Shown here in pieces: positions 7,848 through 17,392 of a stretch of 64,000 bases of DNA. The notes beneath the pieces are model-generated. The model worked only from the letters and a program-made list of their open reading frames with translations, did no database searches and was not told the DNA's origin. The DNA is taken from positions 186,001 to 250,000 of the forward strand of contig JBKBHA010000004.1 in the NCBI GenBank assembly GCA_046297935.1. The letters are read 5' to 3'. Numbering within the stretch: position 1 is the first letter of the stretch; every line of letters begins with the position of its first letter. The DNA comes from CAYMZZ01 sp046297935. Lineage in GTDB: Bacteria; Bacteroidota; Bacteroidia; Chitinophagales; Chitinophagaceae. The position numbers were made by a program, and so were the translations under genes.

Positions 7848-8633
7848 ATGGCGCTTAAAACAAGAAATATTGTATTTGTGACTGGTGCGTTTGTGTCAAA
7901 CTCCTGTTGGGATGAATGGCGAATTTATTTCGAGAGTAAGGGCTATTCCACTGTTGCCCCGGCTTGGCCTTTTAAAGATGGTACGGTAGAAGATTTGCGC
8001 CGCCGCCAGCCCAACGATGTGGATCTTGCTTTGCTGACTCTGGAACAGGTAGTCGATCATTATATCAGCGTGGTAAAAAGTTTTCCTGAAAAGCCTATTG
8101 TTATAGGACATTCTTTGGGCGGGCTTATTACGCAGATAATTAACAATCGCGACCTTACGTCTGCAGCAGTTGCCATTCATTCAGTTCCGCCGTTGGGAGT
8201 ATTTCCATATGAGTACTCATTTTTAAAGTCGGGCTGGGGGGTGCTTGGGTTATTTACTTCGGTTCGGAAAACCTATATGATGCCGTTTAAGACCTGGCAG
8301 TATGCATTTGTAAATGGAATGCCTTTGGCTGAACAAATGGCTGCGTACAAAAAGTTTGCTATTCCTGAGTCGAAAACGGTGGCCCGTGGTGGTCTGACGA
8401 AAGCCGCGAAAGTTAATTTCAAAAAAACGCATTCTCCGCTTTTGTTGACGGCAGGCACGGAAGGACGAATTATTCCCGCCCACCTGAACAGAAGAAATTA
8501 TAAGGCGTATAAAAAAGACAATGGCTCGATCACTGACTATAAGGAGTTTCCAGGTCGAAACCATTTTGTGCTGGGCCTGCCCAGTTGGAAGGAGGACGCC
8601 GACTATATTTTGAACTGGCTCGAGCAACGATGA
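7848..8633 (+). CDS. Alpha/beta hydrolase (cytoplasmic)
   Basis: A 261-residue hydrolase without signal peptide. It shows VFVTGAFVSNSCWDEW near the oxyanion loop, GHSLGG (Ser at about 89), an acid in the stretch LLLTAGTEGRIIP and a catalytic His in GRNHFVLG. The overall pattern, including the pocket segment CWDEW and a cap region with KTWQYAFVNGMPL, resembles small-molecule esterases/carboxylesterases of the AB_hydrolase_6 group. It follows the lipoprotein hydrolase by 57 bases and precedes another hydrolase by 33, so it is probably part of one operon. Confidence 0.83.
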   Translation: MALKTRNIVFVTGAFVSNSCWDEWRIYFESKGYSTVAPAWPFKDGTVEDLRRRQPNDVDLALLTLEQVVDHYISVVKSFPEKPIVIGHSLGGLITQIINNRDLTSAAVAIHSVPPLGVFPYEYSFLKSGWGVLGLFTSVRKTYMMPFKTWQYAFVNGMPLAEQMAAYKKFAIPESKTVARGGLTKAAKVNFKKTHSPLLLTAGTEGRIIPAHLNRRNYKAYKKDNGSITDYKEFPGRNHFVLGLPSWKEDADYILNWLEQR

Positions 8634-8666
8634 CATGCGGGCTTCATTCTTTAAAATAGTATCGAA

Positions 8667-9752
8667 ATGAAATATACTCTCGCCATATTTTTTTTGGAAG
8701 TGCTTCTTTTGGGTGGTTGTAAGCCCAAAGCGGGTACAAACGATTCAGAAGTAAATAAAACAGGTATGAATAGTCTAATAACCGTAGCTGATTATGCTAC
8801 AGATTTATCGATTGAACGAGAAACCAGATCTTTTCTAAAAATGCTTAACACAAGTGGTGGGCAACCTCTTGAAACTCTTTCTCCCAGCGACGCCAGACAG
8901 GTATTGGAAGGTGCCCAAAGCTCGGTGAACGTTGATGTTTCGGGAGTGGAGATTTCTGAAAAGACAATTACTGAAGACGGGTTGACGATTAAACTGTTTG
9001 TGGTGCGGCCAGCCGGCGTGAAGGGAATGCTGCCTGCTTTTATGTTTTTTCATGGAGGCGGGTGGGTACTAGGCGATTTTCCAACCCATCAACGGTTTAT
9101 CCGCGACCTGGTGGTCTATTCGGGCGCAGTTGCCGTTCATGTGGAATATAGCCGCTCGCCTGAAGTAAAATACCCGGTGGCGCTGAAAGAGTGCTACGCT
9201 GCAACCAAATGGGTAGCTGCCCATGGTGAAGAAATTGGTGTTGATGGCACCCGACTGGCTGTTGTTGGCAACAGTGCTGGAGGCAACCTTACTGCCGCAG
9301 TTTCGTTGAAGTCGACTTTGGACCATGGGCCCGCGCTAAAACTTCAGGTGCTGCTATGGCCGGTAACGGACGCTAATTTTGAAAACGAATCATATAACCG
9401 ATTTGCCGAAGATCGATTTCTGACAAAGAACATGATGAAGTGGTTTTGGAGTCAGTACATTTCCGATCCTTCACAGCTCAGCGAGATATATGTATCACCA
9501 CTTCGTGCGTCGATCGAGAATTTGAAGGGAATGCCACCAACTTTGGTGCAAACAGCCGAAAATGACGTGCTTCGCGACGAAGGCGAAGCCTTTGCCCGGA
9601 AGCTGAACGAGGCCGGGGCACCTGTCACGCTGGTACGCTATCAGGGAATGATACACGACTACGGATTATTAAATCCGCTTGCGACCATTCCGGAGGTACA
9701 ATCTGCCTTATTGTACGCGGCAGTGGAGTTGAAGGAGGCTTTGCGGCAATAG
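8667..9752 (+). CDS. Hormone-sensitive-lipase-type alpha/beta hydrolase lipoprotein
   Basis: The 361-residue product starts MKYTLAIFFLEVLLLGGC, a lipoprotein signal. It contains the HSL-family oxyanion motif HGGGW, the nucleophile elbow GNSAGG (Ser at about 203), PVTDANFEN, ENDVLRDEGEAFA (Asp) and MIHDYGLL (His). HSL/esterase IV enzymes hydrolyse short-chain esters. It is third in the hydrolase row. The paralogous folds in one operon suggest a pathway for an ester-containing substrate, but nothing shows which. Confidence 0.88.
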   Translation: MKYTLAIFFLEVLLLGGCKPKAGTNDSEVNKTGMNSLITVADYATDLSIERETRSFLKMLNTSGGQPLETLSPSDARQVLEGAQSSVNVDVSGVEISEKTITEDGLTIKLFVVRPAGVKGMLPAFMFFHGGGWVLGDFPTHQRFIRDLVVYSGAVAVHVEYSRSPEVKYPVALKECYAATKWVAAHGEEIGVDGTRLAVVGNSAGGNLTAAVSLKSTLDHGPALKLQVLLWPVTDANFENESYNRFAEDRFLTKNMMKWFWSQYISDPSQLSEIYVSPLRASIENLKGMPPTLVQTAENDVLRDEGEAFARKLNEAGAPVTLVRYQGMIHDYGLLNPLATIPEVQSALLYAAVELKEALRQ

Positions 9753-9808
9753 AAAATAATTACAGAACACGGGCTGTAAGGAAGGCAGGATTAAATGGAT
9801 AATTGATT

Positions 9809-10591
9809 ATGCTGATAACTTTGACTCATATTGATACAGCCTGTGTTTTGTTGGATATTAATGGATATCGGATCATGGTTGATCCTACGCTCGACAGGGC
9901 GGGTCATTTATATTACCATGGATTTGGCGCGGTATCAAGAAAAACAGGGAATCCTGCAATTAAAAGAAGTCAGCTTCCCCCGGTCGATATGGTGTTGCTC
10001 ACTCATCATCAACACAAAGATAATTTCGACCACGAAGGTCGTCGATACACCAGCCAGATTCCTTTGGTGTTTTCTACTCGAGCAGCAGCGAAGGCTATTC
10101 CCGGAATAATTGGCCTGTCAGATTGGGAAAGCAGGGAAGTTGCTACTACACTTGTGCCAGGCCTGAAAATAACTGCCACCCCTGCGCAACACCACCCCTG
10201 GTGGATACCCGGCTTCGTGTCAGGAAGTGTGATTGGATTTATCGTTGAAACTTCGATCGCCTCTAATGTGATTTACATTACGGGCGACACAGTTTTTTTC
10301 CGGGGAATTGTGGATGTAGCAAAGCGCTTTAGGGTCTCCACTGCCATCATACATGCCGGATCAGTTCAATTCAGGTATCTGACTGGTTTTGGGAAATATA
10401 CTATGGGTGGCCGCGATTTGTTGCGTACAGCCCGATGTTTGCAGCCGCAGCGAATCATTCCCGTTCATTTTGACGGATGGACGCATTTTAAAGAGAAGAA
10501 GGCTGTTTTGCGAAGGGTTATTGAATCGGATGAGCAGATATGTAAAAAAACAATTTTTCCGGAGGCAGGCATACCGATGGTCATATCATGA
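9809..10591 (+). CDS. MBL-fold metallohydrolase (UlaG-like)
   Basis: About 260 residues from the ATG at 9809; a TTG two codons earlier is also possible. It begins LITLTHIDTACVLLDINGYRIMVDP, as in UlaG-like beta-lactamase-fold lactonases. The metal motif is HHQHKDNFD (canonical HxHxDH; the second Asp-His is replaced by Asp-Asn), followed by AQHHPWW, ITGDTVF and PVHFDGW as further ligands. The replaced ligand could weaken one metal site. It is last in the hydrolase row and its TGA overlaps the 3' end of the convergent NtrC-type regulator gene by six bases. Confidence 0.8.
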   Translation: MLITLTHIDTACVLLDINGYRIMVDPTLDRAGHLYYHGFGAVSRKTGNPAIKRSQLPPVDMVLLTHHQHKDNFDHEGRRYTSQIPLVFSTRAAAKAIPGIIGLSDWESREVATTLVPGLKITATPAQHHPWWIPGFVSGSVIGFIVETSIASNVIYITGDTVFFRGIVDVAKRFRVSTAIIHAGSVQFRYLTGFGKYTMGGRDLLRTARCLQPQRIIPVHFDGWTHFKEKKAVLRRVIESDEQICKKTIFPEAGIPMVIS

Positions 10592-11974
10592 AAAAAAATG
10601 CTCTTTAATGATTCCATGTTTTTTGATTCTTGAATTCAATGTGGACACATGAATGTTGAGTAATTCAGCTGCACCGCCTTCTCCTGAAATTTTTCCTTTA
10701 CACTCTTTAAGGGCCGCAATGATGTGATCGCGTTCGTTTTCGTCAATTGTCTTAATTCGCCTCGTGTTTCGTTCAATCTTATCGATAGTACTGCTATTTT
10801 GAAACAAGAACTGAGCAACAGTGGGGCCATTGGTCAGCAAAACAGCCCGTTCTACCTGGTTTTCGAGTTCACGGATATTGCCAGGCCAGTCATATTTCAA
10901 CAACTGCTCCATTGCCGCAGAGGAAATATCTGCAATATTTTTCTTGTTTTGCGTGGCGAAACGTTTTAGGAAATACATGGCCAGCAGGGGAATATCTTCC
11001 TTTCGTTCGCGTAGCGGCGGTAATGTAACCGGGAAAACATTTAGCCGATAGTATAAATCCATACGAAACCTTGATTCGGCTACCTCTTTTTCGAGATTGC
11101 GGTTAGTTGCGGCAATAACACGCACATCAATTTTTATCGGCGATCGCCCACCGATCCGATCAATCTCCCGTTCCTGGAGTACGCGTAATAATTTGACTTG
11201 TGTTTCAATGGGCATTTCTCCTACTTCGTCGAGGAAAATACTGCCGCCATTAGCCATTTCGAACCTGCCGATTCGTTTTTCAAGCGCTCCGGTAAACGAC
11301 CCTCGTTCATGACCAAACAGTTCCGACTCAATGAGTGTGACAGGCAGGGCGGCGCAATTTACTTTGATAAATGGTTTGCCTGCCCTTGTCGAAAGTTGGT
11401 GAATTGCTGAAGCAATCAGTTCTTTGCCTGTTCCGCTTTCGCCCAATAGGAGGACTGATGTGTCTGACGGGGCAACCACCCGTATCTCATCGAGCAGCTG
11501 TTTCCATTTTGCGCTAATGCCTACAATCGAACGTAGTTCAGGTATTTGAGCGGCATTGGCAGGGCTCGCTGCAACCTCTTGGCTACGTTTCCTGGTTTCC
11601 TGAAATTGTTGATGTAGATACCAGGCGATATCGAGCGTAACCAGTATGTCTTTTTCACGAAAGGGTTTGACCAGAAAGCCATAGGGCCGGGTTAATTTGG
11701 CTTCGTTCAGCGTTTTGTGGTTTGAGTTTGCTGACAGAAATACAAATCCAATATTAAGTTCTCTTAATTTCCGGGCCAAATCAATACCGGTAAGATTGCC
11801 CTGAAGAAAAATATCGAGTAGCACCATATCCGGATTTTCCCTGGCTACGATTTCGAGCGCTATTGGTACAGATCGTGCGATGGAGCAAACATGATAGCCA
11901 GCCTTTTCCAGTATGATCTGTAGATTATTGGCCTCTATAAACTGATCTTCAACAATTAGAATCTTTTTTTTCAT
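10586..11974 (-). CDS. NtrC-family sigma-54-dependent response regulator
   Basis: The protein has 462 residues in three parts. The receiver (1-120) has Asp10, phospho-acceptor Asp54 (MVLLDIF), Ser81 and Lys103. The AAA+ domain (about 150-385) has Walker A GESGTGKE at 178-185, the sigma-54 contact loop GSFTGA at 225-230 (a Ser for Ala variant of GAFTGA), and Walker B with LDEVGEMP at about 249. The C-terminal Fis-type HTH (about 420-460) reads GGAAELLNIHVSTLNSRIKKHGI. It is expected to activate sigma-54 promoters after phosphorylation by the kinase encoded 11 bases upstream on the same strand. Confidence 0.92.
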   Translation of the reverse strand: MKKKILIVEDQFIEANNLQIILEKAGYHVCSIARSVPIALEIVARENPDMVLLDIFLQGNLTGIDLARKLRELNIGFVFLSANSNHKTLNEAKLTRPYGFLVKPFREKDILVTLDIAWYLHQQFQETRKRSQEVAASPANAAQIPELRSIVGISAKWKQLLDEIRVVAPSDTSVLLLGESGTGKELIASAIHQLSTRAGKPFIKVNCAALPVTLIESELFGHERGSFTGALEKRIGRFEMANGGSIFLDEVGEMPIETQVKLLRVLQEREIDRIGGRSPIKIDVRVIAATNRNLEKEVAESRFRMDLYYRLNVFPVTLPPLRERKEDIPLLAMYFLKRFATQNKKNIADISSAAMEQLLKYDWPGNIRELENQVERAVLLTNGPTVAQFLFQNSSTIDKIERNTRRIKTIDENERDHIIAALKECKGKISGEGGAAELLNIHVSTLNSRIKKHGIIKEHFFS

Positions 11975-11985
11975 TTTTTAGTCAG

Positions 11986-14244
11986 TTAACTGATCGTTGC
12001 GGAATGATGTTCGGCCACCACCAATTCTTCTCGAAATTCAAGGTTTACATTGGTGCCCTCTCGAACAGTTATGGTGAGCTTTCCCTGAATGTCCTCACTC
12101 AAGCCTTGCATGAGTTTTAAGCCAAGGGAACTTTTTTGTCGGTTTTGCCAGTCGAAAGGCAGCCCGACTCCATTATCTGCTATAACCAATTGAATGGTCC
12201 TATTTTCCGTTCGGTGCATACTGATGCTGATATCACCAGCCCTATTATTTGGGAAAGCATATTTAATTGAATTAGTGATAGCTTCATTCAAGATGAGACC
12301 TATTGGAATTGCCTTCGATATATCGAGAGAAATAGGAGAGATAGATGTGTGGAATTGAATCAATTGACCAGTATCGAGAGAATCGCGCAGATAGACCAAT
12401 AATTCCTGCAGGTAAACAGACATATCAATGCTGGTATCGTTTTCAGACTGATACAATCTTTGATGGATAAGCGACATTGCATAAACTCGCTGTTGGCTTT
12501 TTTTGATAGCCTGTAGGGCGTCTTCTTCGAGGTAGGCCGATTGTGATTCCAACAGACTCATGACGGTATGTAGATTATTTTTCACCCGGTGGTGTACTTC
12601 CTTCAGCAACCATTCTTTTTCATGAATTAATCGCTCTAACACTATATTTTTCTGGCTAATTTCCAGATTTTTCCTTTGTTTTACTCTGTACTGGTTATAA
12701 AGCAACAATACAATAATGCTTAATAAAACAATCCCTCCGAGGGTCAGGTTTTTTGCCTGATTAGCAACTTTGAGATTTGACTGTTTTAGCTGGGCCTGGT
12801 TCTCGAGATAGCGAATGTTCTGTTGTTTTAGCAGCAGTTCTTGATCTTTTCTTTCTGTCTCATATTGTATCTGGAGCTCGTGTACCTCTTTCAGTTTTGA
12901 AACCTGCACGATAGAGTCATCTAATAATTTGTTTTGTATTAGATGGCGAATTGCGGACAGATAGTTACCAGCGGCGGAGTCGACTCGGAAGAGAAGGAAG
13001 TATAAATGGGCTTTAGTGACTGCTGTAAGACTTTGTTCGTGATTTTTTAAAGTTTTTTCAAGGAAAGGCCTCGATTTTTCATACTGACCGCTTTCTACAT
13101 AGAACTGTCCAACGGTCTTGATCAGCCATGGGTCGTTGATTTTATGCTTACTATCCAGCCGAATACATTCTTGAAAATTATTCTCCGCTTCAGTATACTG
13201 TTTTTGCGCCATGTGGTAGATTCCGAAGGCAGAAAGCAACATAATTCGCTCAATATCGTTCTGAGGTTTGTTGTCAATAGCGGTCCTTTTAAGGAGATCC
13301 AGGGCTCCTTGATTTTGATTCAATTTCAAAAGTGATTCTACCATCAATTTTCGAACGCCGAGCATACCGTGATTATCTTCTTTTTTTTGGTAAATGAGGT
13401 AGGTTAGTGCACAATAATCGATACTTTTTTGGAACTGACCTGTATAGCGGTATATGCCTGCAAGATTGGAATAATAAAGATGAATATTGGCGCTATCCTG
13501 GGCGGATTTTATTTTGCGAAGTGCTTCAAGCCCATGACGAAGCGCATCGTTGAAATTGCCGCGGCCGAAATGAAGCTCTGACAGATAATAGTGGGTTTCC
13601 GGTAGTTGAATCGTATTGAAATCTCCGATTTGGCGCGCTTTTGAAAGGCAATCTTCAGCGGCCAGCACGTTTCCCTTTAGATTGTACATGTCAGCCAGAT
13701 TTTTAAGGGCAGTGACTTCGAGGTCTATATCTCCTGTTGATGGTGCAATGCTGGTTGCCAATTTTGCGTAAGCAACTGCGCTATCCAGATTGGATGGAAT
13801 AATTCCCCCCCAACGATGGTACGCACTATAGTTTATGGCTAGTCGAACTTTGGTCTTCCCTTCGGTTGCTGAGATGACGCCGGCTGCAAGACCCAAATCA
13901 CCCTTCTCTATAAAGGCTGTGCCCAATAATACTTGCGCCCGACTTAGGGCTTCCGTTTGACCTGATTGCAGGGAGGCCGATATTGCCCGTTTTGCGTAAA
14001 AAACTGATTTCGTTAAATCTTCCGGCATCTCTCCATTTTTAAAGAGATAATGTGCTGCCAGATCGAGTAGCAGATTGAGTTGCGTTGAATCTGGTTTGTT
14101 TTCTTTAAAAAGGGAGAGCAACTCTTTCTCACTCTTGGTCGGCATTTGTCCGGATAATTCGGCACCGGTCAGGAGTGTAAGTACAACCAACCAATTTGCC
14201 GTTTTATTATAAAAGCACATCTTCAACTTTTTGATGCGATCCAT
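11986..14244 (-). CDS. TPR-containing sensor histidine kinase (HisKA_2 type)
   Basis: 752 residues. The N-terminus has a hydrophobic signal segment (NWLVVLTLLTGAELSGQ), then a long periplasmic stretch of TPR-like helices (about 40-480; e.g. SKARQIGDFNTIQLPETHYYLSELHFGRGNFNDALRHG in pieces, QFYVESGQYEKSRPFLEKTL), a coiled segment, one membrane helix (about 500-519, GGIVLLSIIVLLLYNQY), the HisKA_2 dimerisation motif LLKEVHHRVKNN with the likely phospho-acceptor His551, and a HATPase_c domain with NEAITNSIKYAF and DNGVGLP. It heads the operon with the NtrC-type regulator. The ligand is unknown. An inner ATG eight codons in (14220) is an alternative start. Confidence 0.88.
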   Translation of the reverse strand: MDRIKKLKMCFYNKTANWLVVLTLLTGAELSGQMPTKSEKELLSLFKENKPDSTQLNLLLDLAAHYLFKNGEMPEDLTKSVFYAKRAISASLQSGQTEALSRAQVLLGTAFIEKGDLGLAAGVISATEGKTKVRLAINYSAYHRWGGIIPSNLDSAVAYAKLATSIAPSTGDIDLEVTALKNLADMYNLKGNVLAAEDCLSKARQIGDFNTIQLPETHYYLSELHFGRGNFNDALRHGLEALRKIKSAQDSANIHLYYSNLAGIYRYTGQFQKSIDYCALTYLIYQKKEDNHGMLGVRKLMVESLLKLNQNQGALDLLKRTAIDNKPQNDIERIMLLSAFGIYHMAQKQYTEAENNFQECIRLDSKHKINDPWLIKTVGQFYVESGQYEKSRPFLEKTLKNHEQSLTAVTKAHLYFLLFRVDSAAGNYLSAIRHLIQNKLLDDSIVQVSKLKEVHELQIQYETERKDQELLLKQQNIRYLENQAQLKQSNLKVANQAKNLTLGGIVLLSIIVLLLYNQYRVKQRKNLEISQKNIVLERLIHEKEWLLKEVHHRVKNNLHTVMSLLESQSAYLEEDALQAIKKSQQRVYAMSLIHQRLYQSENDTSIDMSVYLQELLVYLRDSLDTGQLIQFHTSISPISLDISKAIPIGLILNEAITNSIKYAFPNNRAGDISISMHRTENRTIQLVIADNGVGLPFDWQNRQKSSLGLKLMQGLSEDIQGKLTITVREGTNVNLEFREELVVAEHHSATIS

Positions 14245-14559
14245 AAGCGAGTGTTCAACTAAGTCAGCTGAAATTTAGCCCCTTGTTACCCAATTTTAAC
14301 AATCTGAGAGCAGAATTACGTTCCTTTATACGGCAGGATAATGTACAAACCGGACTTAGATAAAGTTAGGCCAAGATTGACCTGCCGCATTATCGGAATT
14401 TCAACAATTGTCGAAATGTCGGTACTTTAAAGAGTCGGCGAGTTTGTAAATGAAAGCAAATCAATCTGATACAAATTGGCACCCAAGTTGAATTGAGTCT
14501 GGGCGAAACCTAAACCATTTTGCAGGCACCACACTGCTTTTAACCAATTCAACTTTACC
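14245..14559. other. Divergent intergenic region between the kinase and AraC genes
   Basis: 315 bases between the start of the histidine kinase (minus) and the AraC regulator (plus). Promoters for both must lie here. The region is AT-rich; no convincing -12/-24 sigma-54 element, strong palindrome or hairpin was found by eye, and no gene is supported. Confidence 0.4.
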
Positions 14560-15453
14560 ATGAACGCTCTTTTCACGCCACACAGCGGGTTGCAGTCAGC
14601 AGCCCTGGGGGGCAAAATGCCGGCTCCGTCCACAAGTGATTTCGTAATACAGAGTTTCGAATGGCTCGATCAGGATGCGAGTTCGTTGTCGGAACGAGCC
14701 AGCCTCTATGAAATCTTTTGGTTCAAATCGGGCATCGGTAAGTTATCGACGGGTGGCCGGCAACAGGAAATTTCCGAGAAGGAAGTCTATTGTTTTATAC
14801 CGGGCCAGAAGCGAAGCTTTGAAATAACAGAAACTGTGACCGGTTACCGAATCGGTTTTTCGTACGAATTTCTCCTTTTGGGATGTGTGCGCGTAAAGTT
14901 GGCGCAATGGCTCGATCTGGCAGCAGTAAATGGTGGCGGTGCAGTTGTGCCTGTTGATATCGTGATGCAGCATGAGCTAACAGATTTATTGCTTAAGATG
15001 CAAAGAGAATTCAACAATTATCTGTGTTTACGATTTGAAATATTGTCTGGCTTGTTGGGTATTTTGTTGCTTCATTTTTCCAGAAAGCTGGATCTGACAC
15101 CCAAAGGCGAATCGCTTTCCCGAGACGCTGATCTTGTTCGCCAGTTTAGGAAGCTGTTAAGAGACAATCTTACCTCCAAAAAGCAGGTGAGTGACTATGC
15201 GAATGAGCTTTGTGTAACTCCTAACTACTTAAACAGGACAGTGAAGCGATTGACAGGCTCTACAGCAAGCCATCATATACATCAACAAATAATTCAGGAA
15301 GCGAAGCGTCAGGCTGCACAGAGCAATGTTAGCATGAAGGAAATCGCATATTTTCTCGGATTTGACAACATTGCACATTTCAGTAAGTTTTTCAAAAACA
15401 ATACAGGAATGAATTTTACCAGCTTCAAGCGAGATCTGCATGCAGCATTGTAA
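14560..15453 (+). CDS. AraC-family transcriptional regulator
   Basis: 297 residues. The N-terminal part (about 25-130) is a cupin-like sensing domain (YEIFWFKSGIGKLSTGG, VYCFIPGQKRSFEI) similar to AraC regulators of Bacteroidota. The C-terminal part (about 190-295) is the AraC HTH: VSDYANELCVTPNYLNRTVKRLTG for the first helix-turn-helix and MKEIAYFLGFDNIAHFSKFFKNNTGMNFTSFK for the second, matching the family signature closely. It is divergent from the kinase/regulator pair and convergent with the metalloprotease-like gene; the target is unclear. The ATG at 14560 is the only good start before the conserved region. Confidence 0.87.
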   Translation: MNALFTPHSGLQSAALGGKMPAPSTSDFVIQSFEWLDQDASSLSERASLYEIFWFKSGIGKLSTGGRQQEISEKEVYCFIPGQKRSFEITETVTGYRIGFSYEFLLLGCVRVKLAQWLDLAAVNGGGAVVPVDIVMQHELTDLLLKMQREFNNYLCLRFEILSGLLGILLLHFSRKLDLTPKGESLSRDADLVRQFRKLLRDNLTSKKQVSDYANELCVTPNYLNRTVKRLTGSTASHHIHQQIIQEAKRQAAQSNVSMKEIAYFLGFDNIAHFSKFFKNNTGMNFTSFKRDLHAAL

Positions 15454-15505
15454 TAGTATTCGATGGCAATCCACCAGCAAATTTCGGGGTACGATGTAGT
15501 GACCT

Positions 15506-16810
15506 TTAGGGATGTAGGAACGGTTTTACAGTAAATTTGTTCGATACATCATCTTTCTCTATCGTATATCCGGGATTCAATTCCAGTGTCCAGCCATCGC
15601 CGCTAATTTTGTTGCCCGCCGTTTGCAGTGGCAGGCTTACAGTAGCGCTGTCCCACTTATTACTTATCAGTACGCCCTTACTGGCCTCTAGCGTACCCCA
15701 TTTATCGGTAATGCGAATGACAGGATATACAGTACCGTATGGCTCGAGGACTACCATTTTTGTATAGTCGAACGACATATTCATGTTTATAAGCGGCAGT
15801 TGTAGATGTACAGATTCAACAAACTGTTTTTTATATTGATTCAACAGCAATTGTCGGGCTGTTTCCCTTTCCGTTTCCTGACGGGATATTTCTTCGCCAT
15901 TATAAAGTGGCGTAGCCTGCCAGGCTTCCTGATCAATAGTTGGGCGATCAATTTGGAGTCCAAAAGCCTTTATAAAGAATTGCGTAAGATCAGTAGAAGC
16001 ATTTATGCGCTGATTCCAACCTCGATCGATACTGCTGAGTAGCCACCCGTACACGGGGGTGGTTTCGTAAGCAAATGAACGGACAAAGGAAGGCGAAAGC
16101 GCGAACTGGTCGATTCTTGCCGTTAAATGCTCCCGAATCTCAGCGTCACTTCGTCCACTCATCAGCAGACCATTGAATTCACAGATTCCTTCGTTCAATT
16201 CCAGTTGATTTTCGGTGGTATCGGAGCCTGGGAATTTTTGAAAGCGCTCTAATCGATAAATGAGTGCGTGACGAACATGCTGCAATCTTCGTTTCATATC
16301 AGTTGCAGCTATGGCATTTTTCAATGCCTCCAGTTCCATTCGCAGGTAAATACGACCATCGCGGGTATCAAGATGCGGGTTATTGGGATTGTAAGCGACA
16401 AAGCCCAGTTCAGGTTGCGCCCTGTGAAATAGTTCATGGGTGAGTAAATTCAATCTATTGGCTTTTTCTTCCGGCATTGGCAACATAACCATAGCCCAAC
16501 GTTTACCACTCCATTCAAGAGCGGTATTTGAAATATTGACGGAGGTGGGTAATGAGCCATAAAAAATGGGGCCCTGCTTCTTCAAAATTCCGGCACTGTC
16601 GGGTTCATTGGCATACACTTTACGGTCGACCGGATTCACCAATAGGATCGGTGAATAAAGGTCTTTGTTCCAAAGTGATTGGTTTGCCTTGGTAGCTGCT
16701 TTTAGTTCATTGAGCCAGAAATTGGCAGTATCTGCGAAAGTAAATGACTGTGCAAACAGTTTGTATGAGGATGTTAGTAGCACTAACGGGAGCACGATAA
16801 GATGACGCAT
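15506..16810 (-). CDS. Secreted protein with HExxH motif (putative zinc metallopeptidase)
   Basis: 434 residues with a signal peptide (MRHLIVLPLVLLTSSYKLFAQ). The motif HELFH at 125-129 with preceding NLLTHE is a classical gluzincin-type HExxH; a possible third ligand lies in the stretch NQLELNEGICEFNG about 80 residues on (Glu of NEG), which fits a gluzincin arrangement. The C-terminal 120 residues look beta-rich (VVLEPYGTVYPVIRITDKWG, GWTLELNPGY). The domain family is not one I can name with certainty. Monocistronic on the minus strand. Function as a peptidase is inferred from the motif only. Confidence 0.7.
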   Translation of the reverse strand: MRHLIVLPLVLLTSSYKLFAQSFTFADTANFWLNELKAATKANQSLWNKDLYSPILLVNPVDRKVYANEPDSAGILKKQGPIFYGSLPTSVNISNTALEWSGKRWAMVMLPMPEEKANRLNLLTHELFHRAQPELGFVAYNPNNPHLDTRDGRIYLRMELEALKNAIAATDMKRRLQHVRHALIYRLERFQKFPGSDTTENQLELNEGICEFNGLLMSGRSDAEIREHLTARIDQFALSPSFVRSFAYETTPVYGWLLSSIDRGWNQRINASTDLTQFFIKAFGLQIDRPTIDQEAWQATPLYNGEEISRQETERETARQLLLNQYKKQFVESVHLQLPLINMNMSFDYTKMVVLEPYGTVYPVIRITDKWGTLEASKGVLISNKWDSATVSLPLQTAGNKISGDGWTLELNPGYTIEKDDVSNKFTVKPFLHP

Positions 16811-17392
16811 CAGGCAATTTAATGCAACAAAATGCTTTCCAGTTCACCAATATCGGTTAATTGGAAACTTGTCGGAAACGACCCGGACCATCCCGAATAA
16901 CGTCGTTGGTGGCCGGGAAAATAAAAGGGTTGAAATGGCCATAGAAAACCACCATCTTGCATTTTCGGAAAATTCCGGTCTGGGCCATTATTTGCTGTCT
17001 GGGCCCCGTTTGCAAGCAGGGGTGACAAATCTACTTCTGCTCTGGTGTCGGAAAAGCCGCTTTTTACCGTTCGACGGGCGATTTTTGCTGGGTTCTGCAA
17101 CGGCGTTTGAGGAAAACCTGCCTACGGTCAATTGCCATGATGCTGCGGGATTTGTCCTGAACAGCATTCTTCGTTTGGCGACCCGTTAGTCTCGCTACTT
17201 TTTTTTCGTTTGTGAGTCTCATCAGAGTGCAGGTCGTTAGTTTAACCTCTGCGGTAAGAAAAAAGTAACACCATTTTGATGTTGCCATCAATAAAGCAGG
17301 TAATTCGTTTAGATTACCTTCGCTGAGGTCAGTTTAATCCAGAGATCTGGGAGATCGTTTGATAGCAATAAAAGATTTAGGAAAAGAACCGC
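16811..17392. other. Intergenic region with one dispersed repeat and unsupported open frames
   Basis: About 580 bases. It contains the 29-base dispersed repeat at 17218-17246. A 93-codon minus frame (16819-17100) ends eight bases before the metallopeptidase start, and a 106-codon plus frame (16869-17189) covers the same stretch; both have low-complexity, family-less sequence and overlap each other, so neither is called. No terminator was evident. Confidence 0.4.
17218..17246. repeat. Dispersed intergenic repeat, copy 3 (29-base head only)
   Basis: Identical over 29 bases to 6330-6358 and 6486-6514, in the same orientation, and preceded by a similar TTTGTGAGT stretch. It is followed by CTCTGCGGTAAG, the inverted form of the CCGCAGAG found in copy 1. 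The body with the two CAGAGGGCAC blocks is missing here. Confidence 0.85.

Noticed and set aside
16819..17189. Opposed 93- and 106-codon frames before the metallopeptidase
   Set aside because: They overlap on opposite strands, have no domain or hydrophobic signature and lie in a repeat-bearing gap.
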